Assembly: GCA_020062665.1 (NCBI GenBank)
Contig: JAGUVW010000026.1
Span: 1-64,000, forward strand
Source of the DNA: Pseudomonadales bacterium
GTDB lineage: Bacteria > Pseudomonadota > Gammaproteobacteria > Pseudomonadales > Ketobacteraceae
DNA length: 64,000 nucleotides
Reading direction: 5' to 3'
A program made the position numbers and the translations under genes. Below the pieces are notes generated by a model. It was given only the letters and a program-made list of their open reading frames with translations, was not told where the DNA came from and did no database searches. Shown piece by piece: positions 9,016-18,098 of the stretch (position 1 is the first letter of the stretch; each line of letters begins with the position of its first letter).

Positions 9016-9816
9016 TCAGCGCCGCTGATCTTCGATTCTATAGTGAAACGTGTTGCGAACATTGGCCACTGCCTGGGGCTGGCCATCGACACGGCGAGGC
9101 TGATAGCGAAACGCCTTGGCCGCATTCAACGAGGTGCGGATGAACAGGGGATGACAATCCCCCACCACGGCGGGATTTTCCACCCGCCCGGCCGCATTGA
9201 CCGTGTATTGCACGGTGCAATCACCTTCGATACCCCGATCCAGAGCCCGCTGCGGATAGTCGGGCGCAGGTTTGTCCAGGGGCGCGTAGTCGTGATTGTT
9301 GGCGGCCCATTGTTCCGCCGCGCGCCGGGCCTGTTCTGCCTCGGCGATGGCCGCTTGTTGCTGCGCCAGGCGCTCCCGTTCAAGCCGTTCCTGATTGAGC
9401 TTTTCCTGCTGCATGCGTTGCGCCTGCTCGCGCTGGCGTTGCAGGTCGGCACGCCGCTGGTCGTCCATGGGCTGGCGGGACAGGGTGGCATCTTCCAGCG
9501 GTTTGGGCGGGGGCGTCGCCAGTGGTTCCGGCATTGGCGGCTGAGCCGAAATGGGCGTCACCGGTGTCGACTGCGGTGTCGTTTGCGGCAAGGGTTGCAG
9601 CGCCACCAGCTGCGCGATCAACACCGGCTGAACCGGCGGCTTTGCAGGGACACCGCTCCCGTTCCAGGCCAGCAGCAGGAACAGCACCCCGTGCAACACC
9701 AGCGACAATCCTCCCGCCCCCAGCAGGCCGGGCCAGCGGCGGGATTCCGCAGCATCGGCGGGTGCGGGGAGCGCTGTCGGGCTATCGCAGGGGAAGCGCA
9801 TGCTGATGGCGGTCAT
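9016..9816 (-). CDS. tonB: TonB energy-transducing protein
   Basis: This 266-residue protein would pass proton-motive energy to an outer-membrane receptor. It has one N-terminal membrane helix (LSLVLHGVLFLLLAW), a proline-rich periplasmic stretch and a long Gln/Glu/Arg-rich helix (about residues 115-170). The C-terminal TonB domain begins at YPQRALDRGIEGDCTVQY. The ATG at 9816 overlaps the phytase stop (ATGA), so the two are probably translationally coupled. Two cysteines in the C-terminal domain (GDCTV, GDCHP) are uncommon for TonB. No exbB or exbD is nearby, so it must use partners encoded elsewhere. It looks dedicated to the adjacent receptor. Confidence 0.88.
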   Translation of the reverse strand: MTAISMRFPCDSPTALPAPADAAESRRWPGLLGAGGLSLVLHGVLFLLLAWNGSGVPAKPPVQPVLIAQLVALQPLPQTTPQSTPVTPISAQPPMPEPLATPPPKPLEDATLSRQPMDDQRRADLQRQREQAQRMQQEKLNQERLERERLAQQQAAIAEAEQARRAAEQWAANNHDYAPLDKPAPDYPQRALDRGIEGDCTVQYTVNAAGRVENPAVVGDCHPLFIRTSLNAAKAFRYQPRRVDGQPQAVANVRNTFHYRIEDQRR

Positions 9817-11774
9817 CGGGCAGATATCGACAGTCCCAGTGCGGCCGCCACATCCTTCCAGGCCACCAGTTTGAAATTCTGGGTGCCTTCCGGCAGCCGC
9901 TTGCGGCCGTCCTGCAGCACCAGCAATCCCGCCGTGAACGGGCCGCCCAGGTTGGCGGCGGTGACTTCCAGGCCATCGGTTTCCGACACGCCATCGATGC
10001 CAAGCCCCGCATTCAGGCCGACGCGAAACACCCCGCGCAATGCGAACGGCGGCGTGGCATCCAGCACCACGAAACTGTCGTTGCCCTGGCTGGAAATCAC
10101 CAGCAAATCCAGGTCGGCATTGCGATACAGGCCCAGGCCTTCCACGTCGGCGTGCAGTGTGCCGCCCACTTTCAGCACCGGTTGCAGATCTGCCGGCGCC
10201 GCAGGCCGCGCGTCCACCCACCAGACGCCGGTGTCTTCCTCGCCCACGAACAGGCGGTGGCGCTCATCATCGGCCACGCAGCCTTCCGGCTGACTGCCCA
10301 CCACAAAACGACGCACTTCGTCACCGTGGATCTGACCGTTCTTCCAGTGCAGACGATATTGAAGGTAGGTGCCATCCTTGCCGTTGACGAAGGCATGCAG
10401 TTCGCCGGCGGAAGGCTGATACAGACAGATGCCGTAGATGTCTGCCAGTGGCGTGGCGATTTCACCGCTGGCTGTCAGCGCGCCGCTGCGGCGATCGATG
10501 CGGAAAACGCTCAGGCTGTTGTGATCGCGGTTACTGGCCACCGCCAGATCGAACAGCGCATCCGGTTGTGCGCTGTCGAGTTTCACAGCGCTGCGCACAT
10601 CCACGTTATTCAGGCGTCCCACCGGCAGACTCTGGCGCAGGCGACCATCGAGGCCATATACCAGCAGCCCTTCCTGTTTGTTGGTGCCCAGCACCAGGCT
10701 GAGCGCAGGATCATCCGGATGCATCCAGATGGCAGGATCATCGGCCGCATCACCGTGATGGGCCACCGAATCGGTTTGTGCGACGGCGGAGACGGTAGGC
10801 AGCACGTGCGACATTGCTTGAGAAGACGCTGGTGACGTTGCAGGCCAGGGCAAACGTGCCATCCACTGGGCGCCGGTTTCGTCATCCCGCAGCCAGATTT
10901 CCAGTTGCTGCTGATGCAGGCGCAATGCGAGTTCCTGCGGTTCATCGACCGCGTTGAGCACAAGCGCGCCCAAGGTGCGCCATTGCGCATCATCCTGCTG
11001 ATAAGCGTGCAACATGGCGGCATCCTGATCCAGCACCGCGACACCACCGGGCATGATGGCCATGGCATTGGCGCCTTCGCGCAGATCACCAAACGGTACG
11101 CGCAGAGCGACGGGCTGGCGCTGCAGATCCGTTTCCGGATTCACCGCGAATTGCCACAGGCCCAGGCCCGTTTCGTTCACGAACACCTGTCCGCTGCTGT
11201 CATTCACCTGACAGAACTGCGCGCCCGGCGGCATCGTCAGTGCACGCACCGGCAGCGGTCGTGGCAGCAGACGCGCATCCTGCCCTACCAGCCACTGCGC
11301 GCCCTGCCCTTCTTCACCCAGCAGAAACAGGAACAGATGGCCCTGCGCGTCCTGGCCCAGGCACAGCCCTTCCACCGCAAAATCCATGGCGGGAAGATGG
11401 TACGACTCACCCCACTGCAGCGCCGCAGTATCGACGACTTGCACCCGCACCTGTCGGCGCGCGCGATCCAGCGTGGCGATCACCTGCGTCGGGCCGACGC
11501 CGCGCACATCTAGTCCGGCGAACGATCCCGATTGCTGCGCGAGGACTTTGCCACTGGCATCCAGCAGCGCCAGACCGTCCTGTTCGCTGACCGCCACACG
11601 ATCGGCACCGCGATCCGCTGCCGGCAGAAAACGCAGCTGCTCGACGCGAAATGAATCTGCCGGCTGCCACGGCGTGAGCTGCAGTTTTGCCGGCGCCGCC
11701 TCCTGACAGGCGACTGACGCCAGCGCCAGCAACACAGCACTGGCGCGAATGTTTTTGAACAGATTGCTATGCAT
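9813..11774 (-). CDS. Beta-propeller phytase, two-domain lipoprotein
   Basis: The protein has about 653 residues. The C-terminal half (about residues 335-653) is a beta-propeller (3-)phytase domain: DAADDPAIWMHPDDP, GTNKQEGLLVY, GRLNNVDVR, ASNRD and GSQPEGCVADDE hold the acidic Ca2+/phosphate-site residues known from this family. The N-terminal half is a divergent propeller-like region, as in dual-domain phytases. A lipobox-like LASVAC ends the signal peptide. ATG 11774 is preferred because AGGA lies 9 nt upstream; ATG 11798 overlaps the receptor stop. It should release phosphate from inositol hexakisphosphate at the cell surface. Confidence 0.85.
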   Translation of the reverse strand: MHSNLFKNIRASAVLLALASVACQEAAPAKLQLTPWQPADSFRVEQLRFLPAADRGADRVAVSEQDGLALLDASGKVLAQQSGSFAGLDVRGVGPTQVIATLDRARRQVRVQVVDTAALQWGESYHLPAMDFAVEGLCLGQDAQGHLFLFLLGEEGQGAQWLVGQDARLLPRPLPVRALTMPPGAQFCQVNDSSGQVFVNETGLGLWQFAVNPETDLQRQPVALRVPFGDLREGANAMAIMPGGVAVLDQDAAMLHAYQQDDAQWRTLGALVLNAVDEPQELALRLHQQQLEIWLRDDETGAQWMARLPWPATSPASSQAMSHVLPTVSAVAQTDSVAHHGDAADDPAIWMHPDDPALSLVLGTNKQEGLLVYGLDGRLRQSLPVGRLNNVDVRSAVKLDSAQPDALFDLAVASNRDHNSLSVFRIDRRSGALTASGEIATPLADIYGICLYQPSAGELHAFVNGKDGTYLQYRLHWKNGQIHGDEVRRFVVGSQPEGCVADDERHRLFVGEEDTGVWWVDARPAAPADLQPVLKVGGTLHADVEGLGLYRNADLDLLVISSQGNDSFVVLDATPPFALRGVFRVGLNAGLGIDGVSETDGLEVTAANLGGPFTAGLLVLQDGRKRLPEGTQNFKLVAWKDVAAALGLSISAR

Positions 11775-11797
11775 GAAGCCGTTTCCTGTGCCAGACA

Positions 11798-14296
11798 TCA
11801 GAAGTGCGTGTAAGTCAGGCCCAGTTTGTAGGTGGGGCCATATTCTTCGTACTGGGCGTTGTAGGCTTCGTTGCCGATGTAGCTGTAGTAGGGTTCATCC
11901 GTAATGTTCTGCGCCTCGAACGACACCTGCAGTTCCCGCGTCACGAAATAGCGGCCGCTGAAATCCACGATGGTCTGTTCGTCGGCGTGAATGTCGCTGG
12001 CCGAGGAAGCGAAACCGCCCACTTCCGCCAGATAACCGGATTTGTAGTTGGCGGACAAACGCAGGCTGACGGTCTGGTTTTCCCAGCCCAGCATCAGATT
12101 GCCCACTTTGTCAGACTGGTTGGGCAATTCGATGCTGCGCCGGCTGGATGCGTCACTGATTTCCGCATCGGATTCACTGTAGGTGGCGTTGGCGCCCAGC
12201 AGCAGGTTGTTCCAGGGTGACGGCAGCATGTCCAGTTTCTGCGAATAGGCCAGCTCGATACCGTACAGCTTGGCGTTGTCGCCGTTGGCAAAGGTGTCGG
12301 CCTGATCGAAATCCTCGTAACCCGGCGCACCTGCCACATCGGTGGCATAGATGAAATTGTCGATGTCCTTGTAGAACAGGAACGCTGACACCACACCGGC
12401 GCGACCGAGGAAACGTTCGATGCCCAGATCGAGATTGCCGGCATCCAGCGGGTCCAGATCCGGATTGCCCGAGGAATATTCGTCGCCGTCGATCAGGATG
12501 CCCGGCGCCAGCTGTTCAAACGTAGGACGCACCACCACGCTGGTCCACGCCATGCGCAACTGGGTGTCGCCGTCGAGTTGGTAACGCGCGTGCAGGCCCG
12601 GCAGCCAGTGATCATAGCGTTTGGCCTTGTCCACCGCGCTGAAGTCGCCGTCGTCCAGCCGTGTGCCCTCGGCGCGCATTTCCGTGCCTTCGTAACGCAG
12701 GCCGACGATGAAACGCCAGTCATCCACATCCAGCGTATTCATCACGTAGGCCGCGTTGATGTCTTCATCAATGGTGAAATCATTGATGCGGGATTCTTCT
12801 TCATCCAGAACCGGATCGACGCTGCGCACCAGATTGTTCACCGCCGCCGCACTGATCGCCGGCCCGAAACGGCCCAACGCATAATCCACGGTGCCGTTGC
12901 TGAAGCGATCCAGGCTCAGTTGTTCATCGGTGAAACCCAGATCGCCCAGATCCTCCACAACCCAGAGGGTGCCATCGTTGGTTTTTTCGCGCCGGCTGAG
13001 CTTGCCGCCGAATTTGACCTGGCTGGCGTTGCCATTCCAGTCGTAGTCACGAGCCAGATCCAGTTTCAGATTGTGTTCGCTGTCTTCGGTGTACTGCTTT
13101 TCCAGCTCCGCCTGATCGAACATGTAGTTGGACGCGCTGTAGAAACCGTCGTCCACCCGCAATTGGGGCCGGCGTGTATTGCTGAAACCGGCGTCGGCGA
13201 AATCATCGTTGGATTCGAACTCTGCCGAGGCAATGTGACGGGGGGAATCCTCGCTGGCCTCACTGAAACCGGCCTGGGCACCGAGCGTCCACAGCCCCAC
13301 CATTTTTTCACCGCCGAGCACGATGCTGGTGATCTCCTGGGTTTCCTGGCGATCCTTCAGTTCGCGCACCGCTTCGATATCGCTGGTTTCACCCTGCGCC
13401 ACCGCATCAGCGAATTCAACGGCAGCCGCCTGACGGATTTCCGTGTCAGTGAATTCACTGAACAAGGTGCGCAGGTAATACAGCGTGCTGGCATCCGCCT
13501 TGTAATCCAGATTCAGGCCCACGCCCAGGCGCTCGCGGGTGATCGCATAATCCCGCAGCTCGAATTCTTCCAGCTTCGCGCCATCGGAAAAATCCCAGGC
13601 GCCGCCGGTTTCCACGTTGTCGGAACCAAAATCCCGTTCCTGCCAGCTCACAGCCAGCGCCACACCCAGATTGTCGCTGCCGTTGCCGACACTGAAACGA
13701 TTGCTGACGGCGCCCGACAGTTTGGGGCTGCTCTGCCCGCTGTTGTCGTCGTGACTGCCTTCGACGGTGGCGGTGTAGAACAGGCCGTCGTGATCAAACG
13801 CGGACAGGCTTTCCACTTCGATGGTGCCACCCAGTGAATTGGCATCCATGTCCGGTGTCAGTGATTTCACCACCGACAGGGACTGCACCAGTTCCGACGG
13901 CAACACATCCAGCGCAACGGCACGGCGGCCGTCTTCCGGCGCCGGCACCAGGGTGCCGTTGATGGTGACGCTGTTCAGATCCGGGCCCAATCCACGCACG
14001 CTGACAAAGCGACCTTCGCCCTGATCCCGCTCCACCGACACACCGGGAATCCGTTGCAGCGCTTCGGCAGCGTTGTCGTCGGGCAACTGTGCAATGCCGT
14101 CGGCATGCACCACACTCCTGATCGTGTCGGCATTGCGTTGATCTTTAAGCGCGCGATCGATACTCACGGCCTGCCCCACCACATCGACGTGCTCGCCGCC
14201 GGTCTCCGCCAGGGCGATGGAATGGGCCGCCACGGCGGCGGCGATCAGGCTCAGACGAAAACCCGCTGTGCGGGCAACAGAATATTTCGGCGACAT
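11798..14296 (-). CDS. TonB-dependent outer-membrane receptor, probable phytate/organophosphate uptake
   Basis: The protein has 832 residues. A signal peptide ends at about SIALAE. The plug domain has DNAAEALQRIPGVSVERDQG, FVSVRGLGPDLNSVTINGT and a SLGGTIEV strand. The rest is a 22-strand-type barrel ending in the aromatic-terminated YKLGLTYTHF. The plug is that of the family that includes many Caulobacter and Xanthomonas TonB-dependent receptors. It is first in the receptor-phytase-tonB-phoX set, so its substrate is probably phytate or its breakdown products. That is inference from neighbours. ATG 14296 has GGGGAA placed correctly upstream. Confidence 0.85.
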   Translation of the reverse strand: MSPKYSVARTAGFRLSLIAAAVAAHSIALAETGGEHVDVVGQAVSIDRALKDQRNADTIRSVVHADGIAQLPDDNAAEALQRIPGVSVERDQGEGRFVSVRGLGPDLNSVTINGTLVPAPEDGRRAVALDVLPSELVQSLSVVKSLTPDMDANSLGGTIEVESLSAFDHDGLFYTATVEGSHDDNSGQSSPKLSGAVSNRFSVGNGSDNLGVALAVSWQERDFGSDNVETGGAWDFSDGAKLEEFELRDYAITRERLGVGLNLDYKADASTLYYLRTLFSEFTDTEIRQAAAVEFADAVAQGETSDIEAVRELKDRQETQEITSIVLGGEKMVGLWTLGAQAGFSEASEDSPRHIASAEFESNDDFADAGFSNTRRPQLRVDDGFYSASNYMFDQAELEKQYTEDSEHNLKLDLARDYDWNGNASQVKFGGKLSRREKTNDGTLWVVEDLGDLGFTDEQLSLDRFSNGTVDYALGRFGPAISAAAVNNLVRSVDPVLDEEESRINDFTIDEDINAAYVMNTLDVDDWRFIVGLRYEGTEMRAEGTRLDDGDFSAVDKAKRYDHWLPGLHARYQLDGDTQLRMAWTSVVVRPTFEQLAPGILIDGDEYSSGNPDLDPLDAGNLDLGIERFLGRAGVVSAFLFYKDIDNFIYATDVAGAPGYEDFDQADTFANGDNAKLYGIELAYSQKLDMLPSPWNNLLLGANATYSESDAEISDASSRRSIELPNQSDKVGNLMLGWENQTVSLRLSANYKSGYLAEVGGFASSASDIHADEQTIVDFSGRYFVTRELQVSFEAQNITDEPYYSYIGNEAYNAQYEEYGPTYKLGLTYTHF

Positions 14297-14453
14297 CGGC
14301 ATTTCCCCAGACAAGCATCAGCGAGGTGACGCCAGCAGCACATGTGCTGGCAACTGGAAGCGAAACCTAGGGCCGCCCCATTACCGTTCCGTGACAACAG
14401 CGGCGATCACGCGAGCCGATAAGACCTCCCTTGCCCGCCGTGTGATGGGCTGG

Positions 14454-14471
14454 CTGTCACCAGACTGTCAC
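14454..14471 (+). promoter_or_regulatory. Pho-box-like direct repeat
   Basis: CTGTCACCAGACTGTCAC is two identical CTGTCAC heptamers with a 4-bp spacer, the layout of a PhoB box (CTGTCAT-N4-CTGTCAT). It lies between the receptor gene (minus strand, start 158 bp away) and the GGDEF gene (plus strand, ATG 49 bp away). The repeat reads towards the GGDEF gene. The spacer is less AT-rich than usual and no clear -10 was found in either direction. Its place beside a phytase/PhoX set supports phosphate control. Confidence 0.5.
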
Positions 14472-14519
14472 ATCGGTTTGTTTCCCTGACGCCACATCTC
14501 GTTGCGTAACCTGTCTGTC

Positions 14520-15437
14520 ATGCGTCATCTTTTTCTGTTGCATCGTTTCAACCTGGGCCTGCTGCTGGTGCTGGCCAATGCCGCGCTGGTGCTGTTTCTG
14601 GCGGCCGGTGATCTCAAACCCGTGGACGAACTCGCCTGGACCGACATCATCGGCGAAGGCGGCACCGCTGCACTGGCACTGGCGTGGATCGTGCTGGTGC
14701 TCAGGAGCCGGCCGTCGGGCCGCGTCACCCATCTGCTGGTGGCCGGTCTGGGTTGTCTGTTCTTTTCCTGGTGGGTGGACACGCTGGATGAATTCATCCA
14801 GTTGCCGGACACGATCCTGTGGGATCACTGGCTGGAATCCATTCCCATGCCCATCGGCATGCTGCTGCTCACGCTGGGTATCTATCACTGGCACCGCGAG
14901 CAGCTGATCATCAGCGCGCAGATGGCCAAGCGCGAAAAACTGTTTCGCGACTACCGTCTGTTCGACAAGGTGACACCGCTGGGCGGTGCCGATTATCTGC
15001 GCCAGCAGCTGGACATCGCGCTGCAGCAGGCGCGCCAGCAACAGCAGCCGCTGTCACTGCTGATGCTGGATCTGACGGATTTTTCCGCCATCAATCGCCG
15101 CTATGGTTTTGCCGAAGGCGACCAGGTACTGCAGGCCGTCACGCAACTGTTGCTGCTGAATCTGCGGCGCCACGATCTGTTGTTCCGGCTGGCGGGGGAT
15201 CGCTTTGTCGCGCTGCTGCCGGGCACCGGCGAACGGCAGGCGCACGCACTGGGCCAGGATCTGAAGGCAGCGGTGGATCACTTTGCCTATCACACGCAAC
15301 AGCAGGGTGAGCGGCTGCAACTGTGCGCCACCTGCGCGGTGGTGATGGCGACCCAGGACAACAGCGAATCCCTGCTGCAGCGGCTGAATCTGGCGCTGGC
15401 ACGCGCCCGCCAACCACCCTACGCCCACAGCGCGTGA
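14520..15437 (+). CDS. Membrane protein with degenerate GGDEF domain
   Basis: The protein has 305 residues. The first ~125 hold four to five predicted membrane helices (for example LGLLLVLANAALVLFLAAG and PIGMLLLTLGIYHW). A GGDEF domain follows, but its signature reads AGDRF: the first Gly and the catalytic Glu are replaced, so diguanylate cyclase activity is doubtful. The inhibitory-site motif RxxD (RRHD) is kept five residues upstream, so it may bind c-di-GMP instead. An in-frame TTG at 14502 is possible, but ATG 14520 is preferred. It is followed almost at once by an AraC regulator. A Pho-box-like repeat lies upstream. Confidence 0.75.
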   Translation: MRHLFLLHRFNLGLLLVLANAALVLFLAAGDLKPVDELAWTDIIGEGGTAALALAWIVLVLRSRPSGRVTHLLVAGLGCLFFSWWVDTLDEFIQLPDTILWDHWLESIPMPIGMLLLTLGIYHWHREQLIISAQMAKREKLFRDYRLFDKVTPLGGADYLRQQLDIALQQARQQQQPLSLLMLDLTDFSAINRRYGFAEGDQVLQAVTQLLLLNLRRHDLLFRLAGDRFVALLPGTGERQAHALGQDLKAAVDHFAYHTQQQGERLQLCATCAVVMATQDNSESLLQRLNLALARARQPPYAHSA

Positions 15438-15454
15438 ACGCGGACGACAGCGCC

Positions 15455-16495
15455 ATGACCCTGCATCGAATCTGGTACGAAAACGACACCCGTTGCATCG
15501 CCGCACACTTTCAACCGGCGGCGCTGCTCGATCTGGCGCTGGCGCGGGATGTGGACATGCACCGCGTGCTGCGCGGCACCACCCTGTTTGTTGACGACAT
15601 CCTGCAACACCGCATTCGCATTGCGCCCGCCCAGTTCCTGCAACTGATCGACAACACCCAGCGTCTGCTGGCCAGCGACGACACCGCGTTTCTGCTGGGT
15701 CAGCGCCTGCTGCCGGGTCACTACGGCGCTGTCAGCGACGCGCTGCGCCACGCCGACCATCTGCAACAGGCGCTGGATCTGCTGATCCGCTATCGCGCCA
15801 TTCTCAGCCCCCTGCTGGCACCGCGCCTGCTGGTGGATGATCATCACGCCTACCTGTACTGGATCGACAGCTGCGGCAACCGCGAGCAACAGCGCTTTGT
15901 GGTGGAAGCCACGATGACCGCCGTGCACGCACTCTGTCGCTGGCAGAGCGGCGAAAAGCTGCCGTGGTCATTCCACTTCCGTCATGCGCAACCGCGCCAC
16001 ATCGAACAGTACTGGGTGCATCTGGGTAACGACATCCACTTTGCGCAGCAGGTGGATCTGATGAAGATTCCACGGGAATATCTGGTGCGCGCCTGGCCAC
16101 AGGCCGCGAGTCTGGCCGGCACCATTGCCCGCCAGGACAGCGAGCAGCAACGGCAGACACAGGGCTGGAGCAGCAGTTTTCTGGATCGCCTGTTTGCCCA
16201 TCTGCTGCGTCACATTCGCGAACCCCTCAGTCTGGAACGGGTGGCACAGGACTTTGCCATGAGCCCCGCCACCCTCAAGCGCACACTGAAAAAACACCAC
16301 ACCGGATTTCAGGAACAGCTGGATCTGGTGCGCAAGCATGTGGCGCTGTATCTGCTGCACATCAAGGGCTTCAACAACGAGGAAGCGGCCACTTACCTGC
16401 ACTTTCACGACAGCACCAACTTCCGTCGTTCCTTCAAGCGCTGGACGGGATTCGCACCCAGCGAATTGCGCCAGCACCTGTCCACACCGATCTGA
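15455..16495 (+). CDS. AraC-family regulator with N-terminal arabinose-binding-like domain
   Basis: The regulator has 346 residues. Residues ~1-200 match the long N-terminal domain of the OruR/ArgR-like AraC group. The C-terminal ~100 residues carry two helix-turn-helices: LSLERVAQDFAMSPATLKRT and the second ending FHDSTNFRRSFKRWTGFAPSE. A GTG at 15434 overlapping the GGDEF stop (GTGA) would add seven residues and couple translation. It is probably co-transcribed with the GGDEF gene. The effector and target are not visible. Confidence 0.85.
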   Translation: MTLHRIWYENDTRCIAAHFQPAALLDLALARDVDMHRVLRGTTLFVDDILQHRIRIAPAQFLQLIDNTQRLLASDDTAFLLGQRLLPGHYGAVSDALRHADHLQQALDLLIRYRAILSPLLAPRLLVDDHHAYLYWIDSCGNREQQRFVVEATMTAVHALCRWQSGEKLPWSFHFRHAQPRHIEQYWVHLGNDIHFAQQVDLMKIPREYLVRAWPQAASLAGTIARQDSEQQRQTQGWSSSFLDRLFAHLLRHIREPLSLERVAQDFAMSPATLKRTLKKHHTGFQEQLDLVRKHVALYLLHIKGFNNEEAATYLHFHDSTNFRRSFKRWTGFAPSELRQHLSTPI

Positions 16496-16714
16496 ACCGT
16501 CCGCGATATTGCGAAAGAGTGACAGTCGCGTGACCGGCGAGAAGGTCAAAAACGCCAAAAAGCACCTGTTTTTACGACCCGGATCAATGTCCCGGTCACA
16601 CGGCTGACATCCCGTCTGCCGGCGCTTGACCACGCGCCACCGCCTGCGCAAAATGCCAACACCCTGCCGGTGCTGCACAACGCGCAGCCCGCTTCACAGG
16701 CGAGGACAACGACC

Positions 16715-17275
16715 ATGAACTGGCACGACCGCGACTGCTTCGACCCCACCTACTTCCGCGATATCTGTACTGCGCTACAACAGCGTACTTTTCTGCAACC
16801 TGCCACCAGTGCCAGTGTGCAACTGGGCCACTGGATTGTGGATCGCGCTGACCAGGTGCTCGCCACCTGCACCCATCTGGAACCACTGCCAGCCACGGCG
16901 GACCAGGCCATCAAGGCGTTCGAGTACGCGGCGGAACATTATCCCGAGGACATCGCCCGCCATTTCCGCGACAGCGCCGGCACCACCGCCTTCCGGGGAC
17001 TTTTCTGTACCCGCCATCTGGACATCTACTCCATGTGGGCCCGCATCGCCCAGCGCACCAACAGCCACTGGCACAGCGAGGACTGCTGGCTGCACAAACT
17101 GGCCTGCACCCTGCTGCGGGACAGCGAGTTTTCCACCAAGCTCGATGAAGCCGCCGAATGTTGTCGCCTGGGCCTGAACCGCCGCGACACCCTGGCCCGC
17201 ATCGAACAGCATCACCGGCAGATGGATTCCGCCAATACCAGCGCCAAATCACTGTTGATGCTCGACCTGCTGTAA
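16715..17275 (+). CDS. Hypothetical protein, 186 residues
   Basis: I do not recognise this protein. It has no signal peptide or membrane helix and looks soluble and helical, with five Cys (CTHLE, FCTRH, DCWLHKLACT, ECCRLGLNRRD region), many His/Trp and a clear GAGG site upstream of ATG 16715. A GTG at 16670 could extend it by 15 residues. It lies alone between the AraC gene (219-bp gap with no feature seen) and the DUF547 gene. Coding is supported by frame length and ribosome site, not by homology. Confidence 0.6.
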   Translation: MNWHDRDCFDPTYFRDICTALQQRTFLQPATSASVQLGHWIVDRADQVLATCTHLEPLPATADQAIKAFEYAAEHYPEDIARHFRDSAGTTAFRGLFCTRHLDIYSMWARIAQRTNSHWHSEDCWLHKLACTLLRDSEFSTKLDEAAECCRLGLNRRDTLARIEQHHRQMDSANTSAKSLLMLDLL

Positions 17276-17348
17276 CATTCAGCCAATATTCGACTCTTAC
17301 TGTACGCGGTAACATCCGCGTCACAATGACAACAAGGAGTCGATACAG

Positions 17349-18089
17349 ATGTTTTCATTCAAGCGAACCGGCATGGCGCTGCTGGCCATGGCGATCACCC
17401 CCGCCTTTGCGGCCGAGCCGGACTGGAGCGCCTACGGGCAGCTGCTGCAACGTCACGTCAGTGCCGGCGAGATCGATGGCGTCAAGCTCAACACCGTGAA
17501 CTATTCCGCCTGGCGCATCGACCCCCTCTGGCCCCAGGTCATTTCCCAGCTGGAAACCTTTCCCGCCGAGCAACTGAAAACCCGCGACGAAAAACTCAGC
17601 TTCTACATCAATGCCTACAACATCCTGGCGATCAAGATGGTGCTGGATCACTGGCCGGCAGAAAGCATCAAGGACGCTGGTTCACTGCTGCGTCCGGTGT
17701 GGCGCAAGAACGTGGGCACGCTGCATGGCAAGACGGTGACCCTGCAAGGTGTGGAAGATGATCTGATCCGCTCGCTGGACGAACCGCGCATTCACATGGC
17801 CATCGTGTGCGCGTCGGTGAGCTGTCCGGATCTGCGCGCCGAACCCTATCGCACCGACATCCTGAACACCCAGCTGGACGACCAGACCCGCCAGTTCCTC
17901 CACAACGCCGACAAGGGTGTCGCCATCGAGGGCAACAAGGTGCAGGTCAGCAAGATTTTCGACTGGTTCGAAGATGATTTCGGCGGCGAGGAAGGCGTCG
18001 CGGCCTTCATCCGGCGCTACCGTGAATTGCCCGCCAACAGCAACATCGACGCCGACATCGACTACAACTGGAAGCTGAACGGCTCGTGA
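17349..18089 (+). CDS. DUF547 family exported protein
   Basis: The protein has 246 residues, with a signal peptide ending PAFA-AEPD. It shows the DUF547 core: SFYINAYNILAIKMVL (about residues 80-95), VWRKNVGTLHGKTVTLQGVE, and IHMAIVCASVSCPDLR. The family's His/Cys-containing pocket hints at an enzyme-like fold, but no function is established. AAGGAG lies just before ATG 17349. An AraC-type HTH fragment follows in the same frame only nine bases after the stop. Confidence 0.8.
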   Translation: MFSFKRTGMALLAMAITPAFAAEPDWSAYGQLLQRHVSAGEIDGVKLNTVNYSAWRIDPLWPQVISQLETFPAEQLKTRDEKLSFYINAYNILAIKMVLDHWPAESIKDAGSLLRPVWRKNVGTLHGKTVTLQGVEDDLIRSLDEPRIHMAIVCASVSCPDLRAEPYRTDILNTQLDDQTRQFLHNADKGVAIEGNKVQVSKIFDWFEDDFGGEEGVAAFIRRYRELPANSNIDADIDYNWKLNGS

Positions 18090-18098
18090 AAAAAAGCC

